From positions 1 to 37,162 of the forward strand of contig DYLT01000010.1 of assembly GCA_020721945.1 (NCBI GenBank): a stretch of 37,162 nt of DNA. The letters are read 5' to 3'. The notes under the pieces were generated by a model, which ran no database searches, had not been told where the DNA came from, and was given only the letters and a program-made list of their open reading frames with translations. The translations under genes and the position numbers were made by a program. Positions 1-8,272 of the stretch are shown here, in pieces (position 1 is the first letter of the stretch; each line of letters starts with the position of its first letter). This DNA is from Blastopirellula marina. GTDB lineage: Bacteria; Planctomycetota; Planctomycetia; Pirellulales; Thermoguttaceae.

Positions 1-2
1 CG

Positions 3-230
3 ATTTGTCCGCTCGTTCTGAGTGAAGCCGCGTGCGTGTTTGACGCGGGGCGGCTGAAGGGGATCCTGGAGGAGTTGGGCGGGCAGTTGGAACCCGTCGG
101 ACAAGACGCCCGCTTGAAGCACGTCCAGAACACGCGGACCCTGGAGGTGGAAGGGGGACAGACGCGCTTTCGGCCAATACGCGCGTCTGTCCCCCTTACT
201 CCTCTACGGCGGGCCGAAGGGAGTCTGTAA
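3..230 (+). CDS. possible 3' end of an unrecognised gene (5' end outside window)
   Basis: An open frame enters from the left edge and runs to a TAA. Its first part has the strong G/C preference at third codon positions typical of real genes here. The reading includes a short helix-like stretch around ILEELGGQLE. I do not recognise the protein. The perfect palindrome at 151-197 lies inside this frame, so the last residues would be encoded by a repeat, which suggests either that the tail was extended by a repeat or that the true gene ended earlier. Minus-strand frames are also open over the first 150 bases, so strand and even coding status are uncertain. Confidence 0.25.
   Translation: MCPLVLSEAACVFDAGRLKGILEELGGQLEPVGQDARLKHVQNTRTLEVEGGQTRFRPIRASVPLTPLRRAEGSL
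151..197. repeat. perfect 17-bp inverted repeat, REP-like hairpin
   Basis: The arm at 151-167 (AAGGGGGACAGACGCGC) is exactly the reverse complement of 181-197, with a 13-base loop. There is no T-run beyond the A/T at the arm ends, so a simple terminator is unlikely. The look is that of a REP/palindromic mobile repeat such as those mobilised by RAYT transposases, but no transposase is in this window. From 231 to 434 I see no further gene or clear promoter ahead of the metalloprotease. Confidence 0.75.
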
Positions 231-434
231 CGAAGAGGCGTTCGTCGACGAGAGCAGCGTGACGACGGGGCATGCCCGGTAGGTGGCCCGGCGGTTTAGC
301 CACGCCCTGTCCGGCCCACCGAAGTCGCGCCCGAACCCGTGGCCGGATACGGTCCGGGGAAAGCGATTGACCGACACGGCGTCGGGATCTCACAATGGTG
401 TGGGAGGAGTGGCCCAGTGCCCAGAGGGTGCTTC

Positions 435-3206
435 ATGCGAATCGTCGGCGTGCGAGTGCTCGCTTTCTCGTGGTTGGCGGTTTCGTTGGCCGCTGTTTCG
501 CTCGAGGCGGCCGTGGTGGTCGTCGGCAACCGAAGCGAGAAGACCGTGCGGTTTACCCTCGTTGGGGGCTGGAGACCCCAAGAGCAATTCTCGCTAGCGC
601 CCGCCCGATTGATTCCGGTGCCAGTGCCTGACCGGGTGGAGATCCGCTTCGCGTCGGGCGGGTCCGACGTCCGACAGACGCTGGACCCGAACACGATCCA
701 CGAGTTCGTAGCCGACCGCGACGGGGTGAAGTTGCGGCCGTTGGATTTCGGGATGGTCGGCATTCCGCCCTCCGTGGCGCCGGCGCGTCCGGGGGGGCCG
801 CCCTCTCCGGTTGTGGTTCCCGTCAAGCTCGTCGCCGAGGAAGACCAGGCCGACGGCGAGGGGACGTGGGAACGCCAACTCCGCCGGCAGGTTGCCGCCG
901 CCTCGCAGTTCATCGAACTGTACTGCGGGGTGCGGTTTGAAGTCGTCGCGGTGGGGATCTGGAAGGCCACCAAACCGAAGTCCGACCCACGGCGGCTGTT
1001 GGACGACTTCCGCGAGAAAGTCTCTCCCGACCCGGGGTGGCTGGCGATCGGATTGGCCGGTCCCAACTACCGGATGCCCGAGCATCTCCGTCCGTTGGAG
1101 CGCGGACGGGAGCCGCTTTGTGGGCACGTGCTAGTGCCCGGCACGACGCGAACCCTGACCGAGGCCGCGCAACTCGAGCTGTTGGTCCACGAATTGGGGC
1201 ATTGGCTGGGGGCCGTCCACACCCGGGAACCGGATTCGATCATGCGGCCGCCCGCGGGCCGGCAAGCAGGCCGGCGCGAGGGCCAGTCGACGTTCGATCC
1301 GATGAACACCCTGGTGATGAACCTGTATGCCGATGAGCTTCGCGCCCGGCGTCCACCGAGCGTGGATGCCTTGTCGGGCGGGACGCGCGAACATCTGTAC
1401 GCCATCTACCTCGAAGCGGCCATGCGCTTGCCCACCGACCGCGAAATCACCCGGTATGCCGAACTGGTCCGCGAGCCGGTCTTGCCCGAGTTGCGGTACG
1501 TGGGCCAGTGGATGGATGGGACGCGGGCGACGGGCAGCTCCGTGGCCCCGTGGCACGAGACCAAGGCCTCGCCCAAACTCGCGGGGCGAGACTTGTTCGA
1601 CCCAACGAACCCCATCCGCTGGCTGGTCGATAACTCGGTTGCGCTGGTCCCGCCCGAATCCTGGGTCGAATTCATCGGCGGCGATTGCTTGCCGGGCCGG
1701 GTGGTGGGATTCCGCGATGGGCAGGAATCGCCTCGCGAGCGGCTCGCGCCGCATCTGCTGGTCGTGCCCCAGCAGCGGCTCGACACCCCCGATGCGGCCA
1801 CGCGGCCCTCGGTGCGGGTGACGACCTCCTGGGTTCGGCGCATCGTCTGGGAGCCCGTCGCCGACGAATACCGGCCGCGCACCCTGTTTTTCGCCGACGG
1901 ACGACAGCTCGATTTTCGCGCGTTGCGCTTTGCCGAGTCGTCGGTGCGATTGCTCCGCGAGGACGGGATCCGCGAGGTTCCTCTTGGGGAAATCGCCGAA
2001 CTGCACTTGGCTGTTTCAGACCCGTGGGAGGCGTATTTCGAACAGGTGACCGCGCTGGCTCCTGAGCCTGGTGCCAGGCTGGTGTGTTTGGAGACAGGAG
2101 GGGGGCTGCGGGTGACCAGCACGACCGAGCGGTTCCAGGCCACGGTGAATGGCCCAGCCGACAAGTCGTCAAGCTGGTATCACCTCGTCCACCCAGCTTG
2201 GAGCCTCGATGCCTTGTGGCTTGGGCACGACAGCATCCGGGTGCGCCAGTACTTCGCGCCTCACGAGGTGCCGCTCTCGCGGATCGAACCGAGCCGCAGC
2301 CGGCAGCAGTCCGACCTGGGCGGCACATGGCGGTGGCAAGCCGACCGCAACTGCGAAGGGGCCATTCTGGAGTGCGGCGGGACAGGATATCCGTGGGGCT
2401 TTGGCGTCCATGCCTCGTGCGAGCTGGAATTCCCTCTGCCGGCTGGGGTACGCGCGTTCCGCACGCGGCTCGGGTTGGATCAATTGGCCGGTAACGGCGG
2501 GTGCGTCCAAGCCCGGGTGCTGATCAATCCACCGGCCGCGCAGTCGCTCTACACCAGTGGGGTTATGGTGGGCTCGGCCGAGGTGGCCGACACGGGTCGT
2601 TTGGCCTTTGATCCGCAGAAGCCACCCACCGGCCTGATCCTACAGGTCGATGCGACACCTAAGACCCCCCCAGCTGGAGCGGATCCCCTGGATGTGCGCG
2701 ACGCCTTCAACTGGCTCGAACCGCTTGTCGAGTTGGATCCCGAGAGACTGCCGAGCGAACTGCTTCGACGCGGCCCGCGCATGATCCCATGTTGGCAGAA
2801 CTGGACCATGACCTCGGCGGATTCGCCCACGGCACGCTTGGTGAGCTTGTGGGACGAATACGGCGCCCAGCCTCGCGGTTACCGCCTGGCGGTGTCCGCG
2901 GCCCCGGGGCCGGTGCGGGTCTCGGGCAAGGTGACGCCTTGGCCATACCGCGACCGCCTGATGGTTTGCGTATGCCGGCCCCCCAACGTACCGGGCAGCA
3001 AACTCGAGGTGCGTGTCGATGGCAAGCCGCTGGGCTCCTTCGAGGTCCCGGTGCGTCAGTCGCCCGAGTTCCCCCCCTTGGTCTTCTCCGTGGCCGAGTA
3101 CCACGGGCGCGACGTGGCGATCGACCTGATCCAGTCGTCGGCCGACGAAAAAGCCGTGGTCGAGTGGCGTGCCATCTCGCTGGTCGGGCGGACCCAAGTG
3201 CCGTAG
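435..3206 (+). CDS. secreted zinc metalloprotease-like protein with NPCBM-like domain
   Basis: The 923-residue product starts with a signal peptide (MRIVGVRVLAFSWLAVSLAA), which decides this ATG over an in-frame one 96 bases upstream; AGAGGG precedes it. At about residues 252-262 lies HELGHWLGAVH, a full HExxHxxGxxH metzincin zinc site, followed by a Met near residue 270 (SIMRP) that fits a Met-turn. Around residues 629-700 a segment with GGTGYPWGFGVHASCELEF resembles the NPCBM carbohydrate-binding fold common in planctomycete secreted proteins. The region between is unassigned. A role in digesting extracellular glycoprotein or cell-surface material is inference. The zinc motif is certain; the exact protease family is not. 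Confidence 0.85.
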   Translation: MRIVGVRVLAFSWLAVSLAAVSLEAAVVVVGNRSEKTVRFTLVGGWRPQEQFSLAPARLIPVPVPDRVEIRFASGGSDVRQTLDPNTIHEFVADRDGVKLRPLDFGMVGIPPSVAPARPGGPPSPVVVPVKLVAEEDQADGEGTWERQLRRQVAAASQFIELYCGVRFEVVAVGIWKATKPKSDPRRLLDDFREKVSPDPGWLAIGLAGPNYRMPEHLRPLERGREPLCGHVLVPGTTRTLTEAAQLELLVHELGHWLGAVHTREPDSIMRPPAGRQAGRREGQSTFDPMNTLVMNLYADELRARRPPSVDALSGGTREHLYAIYLEAAMRLPTDREITRYAELVREPVLPELRYVGQWMDGTRATGSSVAPWHETKASPKLAGRDLFDPTNPIRWLVDNSVALVPPESWVEFIGGDCLPGRVVGFRDGQESPRERLAPHLLVVPQQRLDTPDAATRPSVRVTTSWVRRIVWEPVADEYRPRTLFFADGRQLDFRALRFAESSVRLLREDGIREVPLGEIAELHLAVSDPWEAYFEQVTALAPEPGARLVCLETGGGLRVTSTTERFQATVNGPADKSSSWYHLVHPAWSLDALWLGHDSIRVRQYFAPHEVPLSRIEPSRSRQQSDLGGTWRWQADRNCEGAILECGGTGYPWGFGVHASCELEFPLPAGVRAFRTRLGLDQLAGNGGCVQARVLINPPAAQSLYTSGVMVGSAEVADTGRLAFDPQKPPTGLILQVDATPKTPPAGADPLDVRDAFNWLEPLVELDPERLPSELLRRGPRMIPCWQNWTMTSADSPTARLVSLWDEYGAQPRGYRLAVSAAPGPVRVSGKVTPWPYRDRLMVCVCRPPNVPGSKLEVRVDGKPLGSFEVPVRQSPEFPPLVFSVAEYHGRDVAIDLIQSSADEKAVVEWRAISLVGRTQVP

Positions 3207-3207
3207 C

Positions 3208-3393
3208 CTATCGGTCCTCAATCCCCCACGCGGCGATGATCGTCTCGGCCCCAGGGGTGAGTTTGCGGATCTTCTCGCAAATCGCGGCCTTTTCGGAAAC
3301 CGTGGCCTTTTTCAGCCGGTTCGCCCACTGCGTCAGCTTCTTTTTGCGGTGACGCCGGCGCCGCAACTCCCGTTTTCGCTCGCTCATCGACAC
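3208..3393 (-). CDS. small basic protein, DUF6800-like
   Basis: This is a 61-residue, very basic protein beginning MSMSERKRELRRRRHRKKK and ending in a conserved-looking KLTPGAETIIAAWGIEDR segment. It resembles, from memory, a short planctomycete family annotated DUF6800; its function is unknown. AGGAG sits 7 bases before the GTG start used here; an in-frame ATG two codons later (position 3387) has poorer spacing. A good promoter lies upstream at 3438-3466. The stop is one base from the convergent metalloprotease stop. Nucleic-acid or ribosome binding is possible from charge alone. Confidence 0.75.
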   Translation of the reverse strand: MSMSERKRELRRRRHRKKKLTQWANRLKKATVSEKAAICEKIRKLTPGAETIIAAWGIEDR

Positions 3394-3437
3394 GGATCGA
3401 CTCCTCTGTGACGTTCGGTTGACCCAGGTAATCCCTC

Positions 3438-3466
3438 GTTATACGGAACCGCGTGCAGGCGGTCAA
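3438..3466 (-). promoter_or_regulatory. sigma70-type promoter for the small basic protein
   Basis: On the minus strand TTGACC (-35) and TATAAC (-10) are separated by exactly 17 bases, about 45 bases ahead of the GTG start. Each hexamer is one base off consensus. Confidence 0.6.
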
Positions 3467-3631
3467 TGCAGATGGCCGTACCGCGATCGAGCCCGAGGCA
3501 ACCGCCTCGTCTGGCATGTCGCGGCCCAATCGACTACACTGCGACCATCGTCGATGCCGATGCCCGCGCGCCGACTGGCACTGGGTAGCGGTGCGATGCC
3601 CCCATCGCGTGTCTTCCGGAGGAATGGAGCC

Positions 3632-4249
3632 ATGAAACGCATGCTGGCAGTCTTGGCCGCAGTATTCGGATTCACCTTCGTCATCCAGGCCGGGGAACCC
3701 CGGGTGCTCTTCGAGGACCGTTTCGACGGAAAGCTCGGTCAGGGTTGGACCTGGCTCCGCGAGAACCCCAAGACCTGGCGGTTTCAGGAGAGCGCCCTGG
3801 AGATTCGCGTCGAGCCCGGGGCCGGCGCCGACGTGAAGAACACCCTGCTCCGCAAGGCCCCCGACCGAAACCAGACGAAAATCGCCATCGAGGTCACGGT
3901 GACCTTCACCGCGCAACCGACGAAGCAGTTCGAGCAGGCGGGCATTACCTGGTATCAGGCCGGTGCGCCGAAGTTCAAGCTGGTCCACGAGGTGGTCGAC
4001 GGCCAGTTGATGATCATTCCCGGCAGGGCCCCCGCCCCGGAGAAGACCGTCCAGTTGCGGCTCGTGCTGGAAGGCGACAAGTATACGGCTCAATTCCGCG
4101 CCAACGCGCAGGGCGAGTTCAAGACCGCCGCGTCGGGCACGCTGCCCATCGCAGGGGAAGAGCAGGTCGGCATCCAGTGCTACCACGGACCCGCCGAGGA
4201 GGATCACTGGATCCGATTCGACGACTTCCGCATCCTCCAGCTTCCCTAG
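3632..4249 (+). CDS. secreted beta-sandwich (DUF1349/concanavalin-like) protein
   Basis: The 205-residue product has an N-terminal signal peptide (MKRMLAVLAAVFGFTFVIQA) followed by one compact domain. The start FEDRFDGKLGQGWTW, the central AGITWYQ and the end IRFDDFRIL follow the pattern of DUF1349/LamG-like concanavalin folds used as carbohydrate-binding or glycan-sensing modules. GGAGGA lies nine bases before the ATG, so the start is firm. It faces the Gfo/Idh gene convergently with 17 bases between stops. I infer a role outside the cytoplasm in glycan handling; no catalytic residues are evident. Confidence 0.8.
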   Translation: MKRMLAVLAAVFGFTFVIQAGEPRVLFEDRFDGKLGQGWTWLRENPKTWRFQESALEIRVEPGAGADVKNTLLRKAPDRNQTKIAIEVTVTFTAQPTKQFEQAGITWYQAGAPKFKLVHEVVDGQLMIIPGRAPAPEKTVQLRLVLEGDKYTAQFRANAQGEFKTAASGTLPIAGEEQVGIQCYHGPAEEDHWIRFDDFRILQLP

Positions 4250-4266
4250 ACCAGCGGCCGGGGCCC

Positions 4267-5610
4267 TCAGGCCAGGTACTCCTTGGGGAACTTCCAAGGC
4301 GCGCGATACTCGGGCACGGCAAGCCGCGCCGCCTCGTCGTCGCCGACGATCTGTTCCTTGGCTGGGTCAAAGCGGATCGACCGGCCCAAGCGCAGCGAGA
4401 GGTTCGCCAACACCAGCGGCACATCGACCCGGACGTGGTAGAACACGCTGCAACTGGGTTCCTGGCGGCTCTTGATCGCATGGAGCCACTCGCGTTCGTG
4501 GCCGGGCGAGGGAGGGATCGACGGCTTGGGTGGTTCGCGCCCCTTCATGCGGTCGCCCTCGGGCACGACCTTGAACATGCCATAGTTGCAGTACATGGTG
4601 CCGTCGACGCCGTGGAAGTAGATCCCCAGGCGGCGTTGCGGCACCGGGTTGCCGTGCAAATCGAACCCGTAGCTGTTGGCCAACATGCCCATCCAGGTCA
4701 TGGTCACCTCGGGGTACTTCCAGAGGACCTCCTGCACGTCGGGGGCGTCGCCGTCGTCCTTGATGACGAATCGGCCTCCGGTGCAACTGGTTTGGGTGGG
4801 ATAGCCCAGGCTGAGGGCCCAGACCGGCAGATCGATGATGTGGGGCGCCATGCCGGGCAGCCATCCGCCGCTATACGCCATAAACGAGCAGTGGTTGTAG
4901 GAATTGGCGGCGAGGATCGCGTTGTAGGGCCGCATCGGGCCGGGGCCGATCCATAGCTCCCAGTCGAGACCCGGCGGCGGCGTGGTATTGGGGTCCGTGC
5001 CCACGCCCTCGGGCCCCTGGTTCATCACGTTGAACGTTCGCACCACGCTGATCTTGCCCAGATAGCCCGCCTGAACCATCTCGACGATCCGGCGGTAGTT
5101 CTCCGAAGCGTGGATTTGCGTGCCGATCTGGCTGATGCGGCGGTGCTTCTTGACCGCGTTGCGCACGGCGAGGCTCTCGCCGAGGTGCAGCGTCATCGGC
5201 TTTTGGAGGTAAAGATCCTTGCCCGCCTCGCACGCCTGGATCGCCTGGAGGGCGTGCCAGTGGGGTGGCGAGGCGATGATCACGGCATCGACATCCTTGC
5301 GGTCGAGCACCTCGCGGTAGTCGTGGTGGGGCTTGCAGGTCTCCTTGAATTGGGCCGCCACGGCCTCGCGGCGCGCTTTCCACGGGTCGCAGGCCCCGAC
5401 GACGACCACGTCGGGCTGGTTCGCACACGCGCCGAGGTTGGCCCGACCCATTCCGCCGCAGCCAATCAGCGCCAGCCGGATCTTCTCGCTCGGCGCCGGC
5501 TTGCCCGGCTGCGCGAGCGCGCTGGCAGGAACCAACGGGGGGAGGGCCAGTCCGGCCGCTGCGGCCGCTCCGAGAAATCCGCGCCGAGACACACTGGCAG
5601 ATGGCACCAT
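4267..5610 (-). CDS. Gfo/Idh/MocA family oxidoreductase with Tat signal
   Basis: This is a 447-residue NAD(P)-dependent sugar oxidoreductase family member. It begins with a twin-arginine signal (SVSRRGFLGAAAAAG), then a Rossmann motif LIGCGGMG at about residues 48-55 and a C-terminal Gfo/Idh domain. The family EKP lysine motif is present as LQKP, so the lysine is kept but Glu is replaced by Gln. GAGGTG precedes the ATG by four bases. Only eight bases separate it from the upstream PmoA-like gene, so the two are probably co-transcribed. Such exported oxidoreductases are abundant in planctomycetes; the substrate cannot be deduced. Confidence 0.92.
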   Translation of the reverse strand: MVPSASVSRRGFLGAAAAAGLALPPLVPASALAQPGKPAPSEKIRLALIGCGGMGRANLGACANQPDVVVVGACDPWKARREAVAAQFKETCKPHHDYREVLDRKDVDAVIIASPPHWHALQAIQACEAGKDLYLQKPMTLHLGESLAVRNAVKKHRRISQIGTQIHASENYRRIVEMVQAGYLGKISVVRTFNVMNQGPEGVGTDPNTTPPPGLDWELWIGPGPMRPYNAILAANSYNHCSFMAYSGGWLPGMAPHIIDLPVWALSLGYPTQTSCTGGRFVIKDDGDAPDVQEVLWKYPEVTMTWMGMLANSYGFDLHGNPVPQRRLGIYFHGVDGTMYCNYGMFKVVPEGDRMKGREPPKPSIPPSPGHEREWLHAIKSRQEPSCSVFYHVRVDVPLVLANLSLRLGRSIRFDPAKEQIVGDDEAARLAVPEYRAPWKFPKEYLA

Positions 5611-5618
5611 GATTCACC

Positions 5619-6881
5619 TCATTGGGATAGCGATCTGGTTTCGAGAACGACCTTGGGTGGGCGCGCGTACGCGGCCCACACCTCGGCCAATGCCTTCTCC
5701 TCGGGAACGCCTGCATGGACCCACACCCGGTGCCGCAGCACCAGCGTCTGCCCCTTGGGCAACGGCACCTCGCGCTGGCCCGGGAACGCCGGCATGACGT
5801 AGTTGCAGTCGGGGTACTGGTGCAGATCGCTCGGGTACCCCGGGTTGGCCGGATGCTCGAAGATGGCGACCCCGCTGGGGCCCTTGGCCCCGGCGAACAC
5901 GCCCGAGTAGTCAAGCCACGAGCGCCGCGGGCTAAAGCCCGGGGCATCGACGTGGGCGGTGATCGTGCGCTGGTGGGCCGGCGCGCCGCGCAGTCCGAAC
6001 CCGCCGTAGCCCGCGTGCGGCCGGCCCCCGATGGCCACGCCGTCGGCCAGACCGGTCAACCGAACCTCGATATCCACGAACCGACCCGCGGGCCCTTGCC
6101 GGAAGGCTTGGATCGCGACCTCCTCGCGCACGATGGCGTCCTGGTCGCCCCACTTCCACACGTTCTCGACTTCCAAGGCGGCCAGGACCTCGCCGAAAGC
6201 GGCCTGCCGCCGCGCCACCGGACGCGACCACACCCCGCTGACCGCCCAGATGTCGCGAACCTCGTTCTTCCAGCGCGTGACCGGCCACGACCAACCCACG
6301 CCGCGATGGTGAGGATGGTCCTTGGGATAGTCGTCGGAAAGCACCTCGCCGTCCAGCCCATAGAGCGGATGGAGGTAATCGCCCCGGGCGTATCGCGGAT
6401 CGATTCCCTTGGGCACGGGCACGGTGGCGTGGTTGTAGCGGAGCACCGGCCGGTCCAACTCGGTGAACTCGTAGTAGTCGCCGCGCGCCAGCGAGACCCT
6501 CATGCGCGGCGCTGCCGGCGCGCCCGATTTCGCGCCATCGGCCGGAAGAACCCTCAGCCGAAAATACCGCACACCGGGTGGGCCCGCCGGCAGAATCCAC
6601 CACAAGGTCCCCGGTGTTGCGCCATCGCCCGGCGGCACGTACTGGATCCCGAAGGGCTCGCCGGCCGCCTCGCCCGACGGCTTGATTTCCTGCAAGGTGC
6701 AGGACACGGGTCGGCCCGGCGCCACGCCCAGCCGGTCGGCCGTGACTTCGACGCGGATCGGCGCGCCGCATCGAGCAGCCGCTCCGTCCGGATCGACGAC
6801 CGAGACCACCGTGTCGGCCGCCGGGGCGATCGACATTCCCACCACCAGCGCGCCGACCAGCAACAAGCCTCGAAACGGCAT
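5619..6881 (-). CDS. PmoA family protein (DUF6807-like), secreted
   Basis: The 420-residue product has a signal peptide (MPFRGLLLVGALVVGMSIAPA), then a roughly 100-residue beta-rich N-terminal region and the characteristic PmoA-family core, with HPLYGLDGEVLSDDYPKDHPHHRG at about residues 170-195 (histidine-rich) and PDCNYVMPAFPGQRE near the C-terminus. The name refers to an annotation family and does not imply methane oxidation. Planctomycetes and Bacteroidetes often carry this family beside Gfo/Idh oxidoreductases and sulfatases, as here. It is first in a two-gene unit with a promoter at 6925-6954. Its biochemical activity is not established to my knowledge. Confidence 0.88.
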   Translation of the reverse strand: MPFRGLLLVGALVVGMSIAPAADTVVSVVDPDGAAARCGAPIRVEVTADRLGVAPGRPVSCTLQEIKPSGEAAGEPFGIQYVPPGDGATPGTLWWILPAGPPGVRYFRLRVLPADGAKSGAPAAPRMRVSLARGDYYEFTELDRPVLRYNHATVPVPKGIDPRYARGDYLHPLYGLDGEVLSDDYPKDHPHHRGVGWSWPVTRWKNEVRDIWAVSGVWSRPVARRQAAFGEVLAALEVENVWKWGDQDAIVREEVAIQAFRQGPAGRFVDIEVRLTGLADGVAIGGRPHAGYGGFGLRGAPAHQRTITAHVDAPGFSPRRSWLDYSGVFAGAKGPSGVAIFEHPANPGYPSDLHQYPDCNYVMPAFPGQREVPLPKGQTLVLRHRVWVHAGVPEEKALAEVWAAYARPPKVVLETRSLSQ

Positions 6882-6924
6882 CTTCGACTCCTTGCATCAA
6901 CGGGTCACGGCGGGCAGCGTCCCC

Positions 6925-6954
6925 ATTATGGTCGAGGGCCACCGAGCGTGTAAA
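6925..6954 (-). promoter_or_regulatory. sigma70-type promoter for the PmoA/Gfo-Idh unit
   Basis: On the minus strand TTTACA and CATAAT are spaced by 18 bases, about 45 bases ahead of the PmoA-like start codon. Confidence 0.5.
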
Positions 6955-6981
6955 GCGAGGCGAACACGCGCGTGGCCGACC

Positions 6982-8169
6982 CTAGTGCCGCAGCACGTTG
7001 CGCAGGGCCCAGGCACCCCACGCAAACAGCACGACGTTTCCCGTCCAGACCAGCACCGGCGGGATGGTGCCGTTCTTGGCCCCGTTGATCCCGTAGATCA
7101 ACAGGGGGTAGTAGACGACGAGGATGGGGGCGAAGCAAAGAAAGAAGCTCGTCAGCGGTTCCGGCTTGCGGAGCCAGACGGCCATCGGCACGCCGACCCA
7201 GACGAAGAACAGGCAACTGAATCCGGTGGACCATCGCCGATAGGGTTCGAGGCGCAGGCGGAACAGCCGGCCGCGCATGTCGCGTAGGATGATGGCGTTT
7301 CGCTTCCACGTGTCGCCTGCCAGTTCGCCGAAGTCGCCGGTGAACAGCCGGCAGGCGGCCTCGGCCGCCGCGGCCTCCTGGAGTCGTGCGATGGCCCGCT
7401 CTTGTTCGGCGGCTTCCTCGGGAATCTGGCGGAGCGGGATGGCCGAAGGGCTGGAGGTCGCCTCGTCCGAGCCGCTGGCATCGGAAAGCGGGAGTTCGAC
7501 CGTGCGCGTGCCCAGAAAGCTGAACGTGGCACGGCCCTCGACGTCGATGGTTCCGTTGAGGAATTCGAGGCGAAGCACCCGCTCGCGGTGGTCGGTTTCG
7601 AGGCGAGCGCTCTCGGCGGTTACCGTGATGGGTGGGGTGCTGCCGCGGCGGGCAATGGAGACCGTCGGCCGAACCAGCGTCCGGTCGGATACCGCCTTGA
7701 CATTGATCGCCAGGCGCCGACCCGTGAACCGTCGCTCCACGCGCAACATGCCGTAAATGATGTCCTCGACCGACTCGATCACCACGCCCCGCACCCCGGC
7801 TCTCCCCCATGTCGGCGCGATGTCGTTGAGCCAGACCGTCACGAGACTCAACAGGACCGCAACGACCCACGCGGGCCAGATCACCACCAGGGGGGAAATG
7901 CCCGAGGCCTTCAACGCCACGATCTCGTTGAAACCCGACATCCGCGCATAGACCGTGGTGGCCGCCAAGAGCAACGTCACCGGGATGGCGAACCGCAGGG
8001 CATCGGGCAGGATGTACGGAAGGATCTTCAGCACCTCGGCCGGCGGCAAGCCTTGCGACACCGCCTCGCGCACGACGCCCACCAGCAAGATCGCCGTGGT
8101 CAGTCCAATCAGCGCAACGGAAAACACCTTGGCCAATTCGAGCAAAACGTAGCGCGTCATTCGGTGCAT
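6982..8169 (-). CDS. LptF/LptG family permease
   Basis: This is a 395-residue inner-membrane protein of the YjgP/YjgQ type. The N-terminal segment MTRYVLLELAKVFSVALIGL leads into three transmembrane helices, then a large soluble beta-rich domain (about residues 130-300), and three more helices at the C-terminus, the standard LptF/G layout. LptF/G with the LptB ATPase move lipopolysaccharide to the outer membrane, so this agrees with a diderm planctomycete envelope. No Lpt partner is adjacent. Two ATGs (8169 and 8160) are possible and neither has a convincing ribosome site. An acidic and serine-rich stretch near residues 225-245 is longer than usual. Confidence 0.85.
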   Translation of the reverse strand: MHRMTRYVLLELAKVFSVALIGLTTAILLVGVVREAVSQGLPPAEVLKILPYILPDALRFAIPVTLLLAATTVYARMSGFNEIVALKASGISPLVVIWPAWVVAVLLSLVTVWLNDIAPTWGRAGVRGVVIESVEDIIYGMLRVERRFTGRRLAINVKAVSDRTLVRPTVSIARRGSTPPITVTAESARLETDHRERVLRLEFLNGTIDVEGRATFSFLGTRTVELPLSDASGSDEATSSPSAIPLRQIPEEAAEQERAIARLQEAAAAEAACRLFTGDFGELAGDTWKRNAIILRDMRGRLFRLRLEPYRRWSTGFSCLFFVWVGVPMAVWLRKPEPLTSFFLCFAPILVVYYPLLIYGINGAKNGTIPPVLVWTGNVVLFAWGAWALRNVLRH

Positions 8170-8222
8170 GGCGGGCTAGTGTGGCCCGAAAAGCGCACCC
8201 GGGTCAAGGGCAGTACTTCCGC

Positions 8223-8251
8223 TTTACTTCAAGCGCCGAATCCCCGATACT
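8223..8251 (+). promoter_or_regulatory. sigma70-like promoter for the sugar isomerase gene
   Basis: TTTACT and GATACT are separated by 17 bases, about 20 bases ahead of the ATG; each hexamer matches consensus at four of six positions. Confidence 0.4.
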
Positions 8252-8272
8252 AGCCGCGGAGGAGTTGCAGGG

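Noticed and set aside
3745-4956. 403-residue plus-strand frame
   Set aside because: It overlaps the beta-sandwich gene in another frame and then runs antisense to the Gfo/Idh gene.
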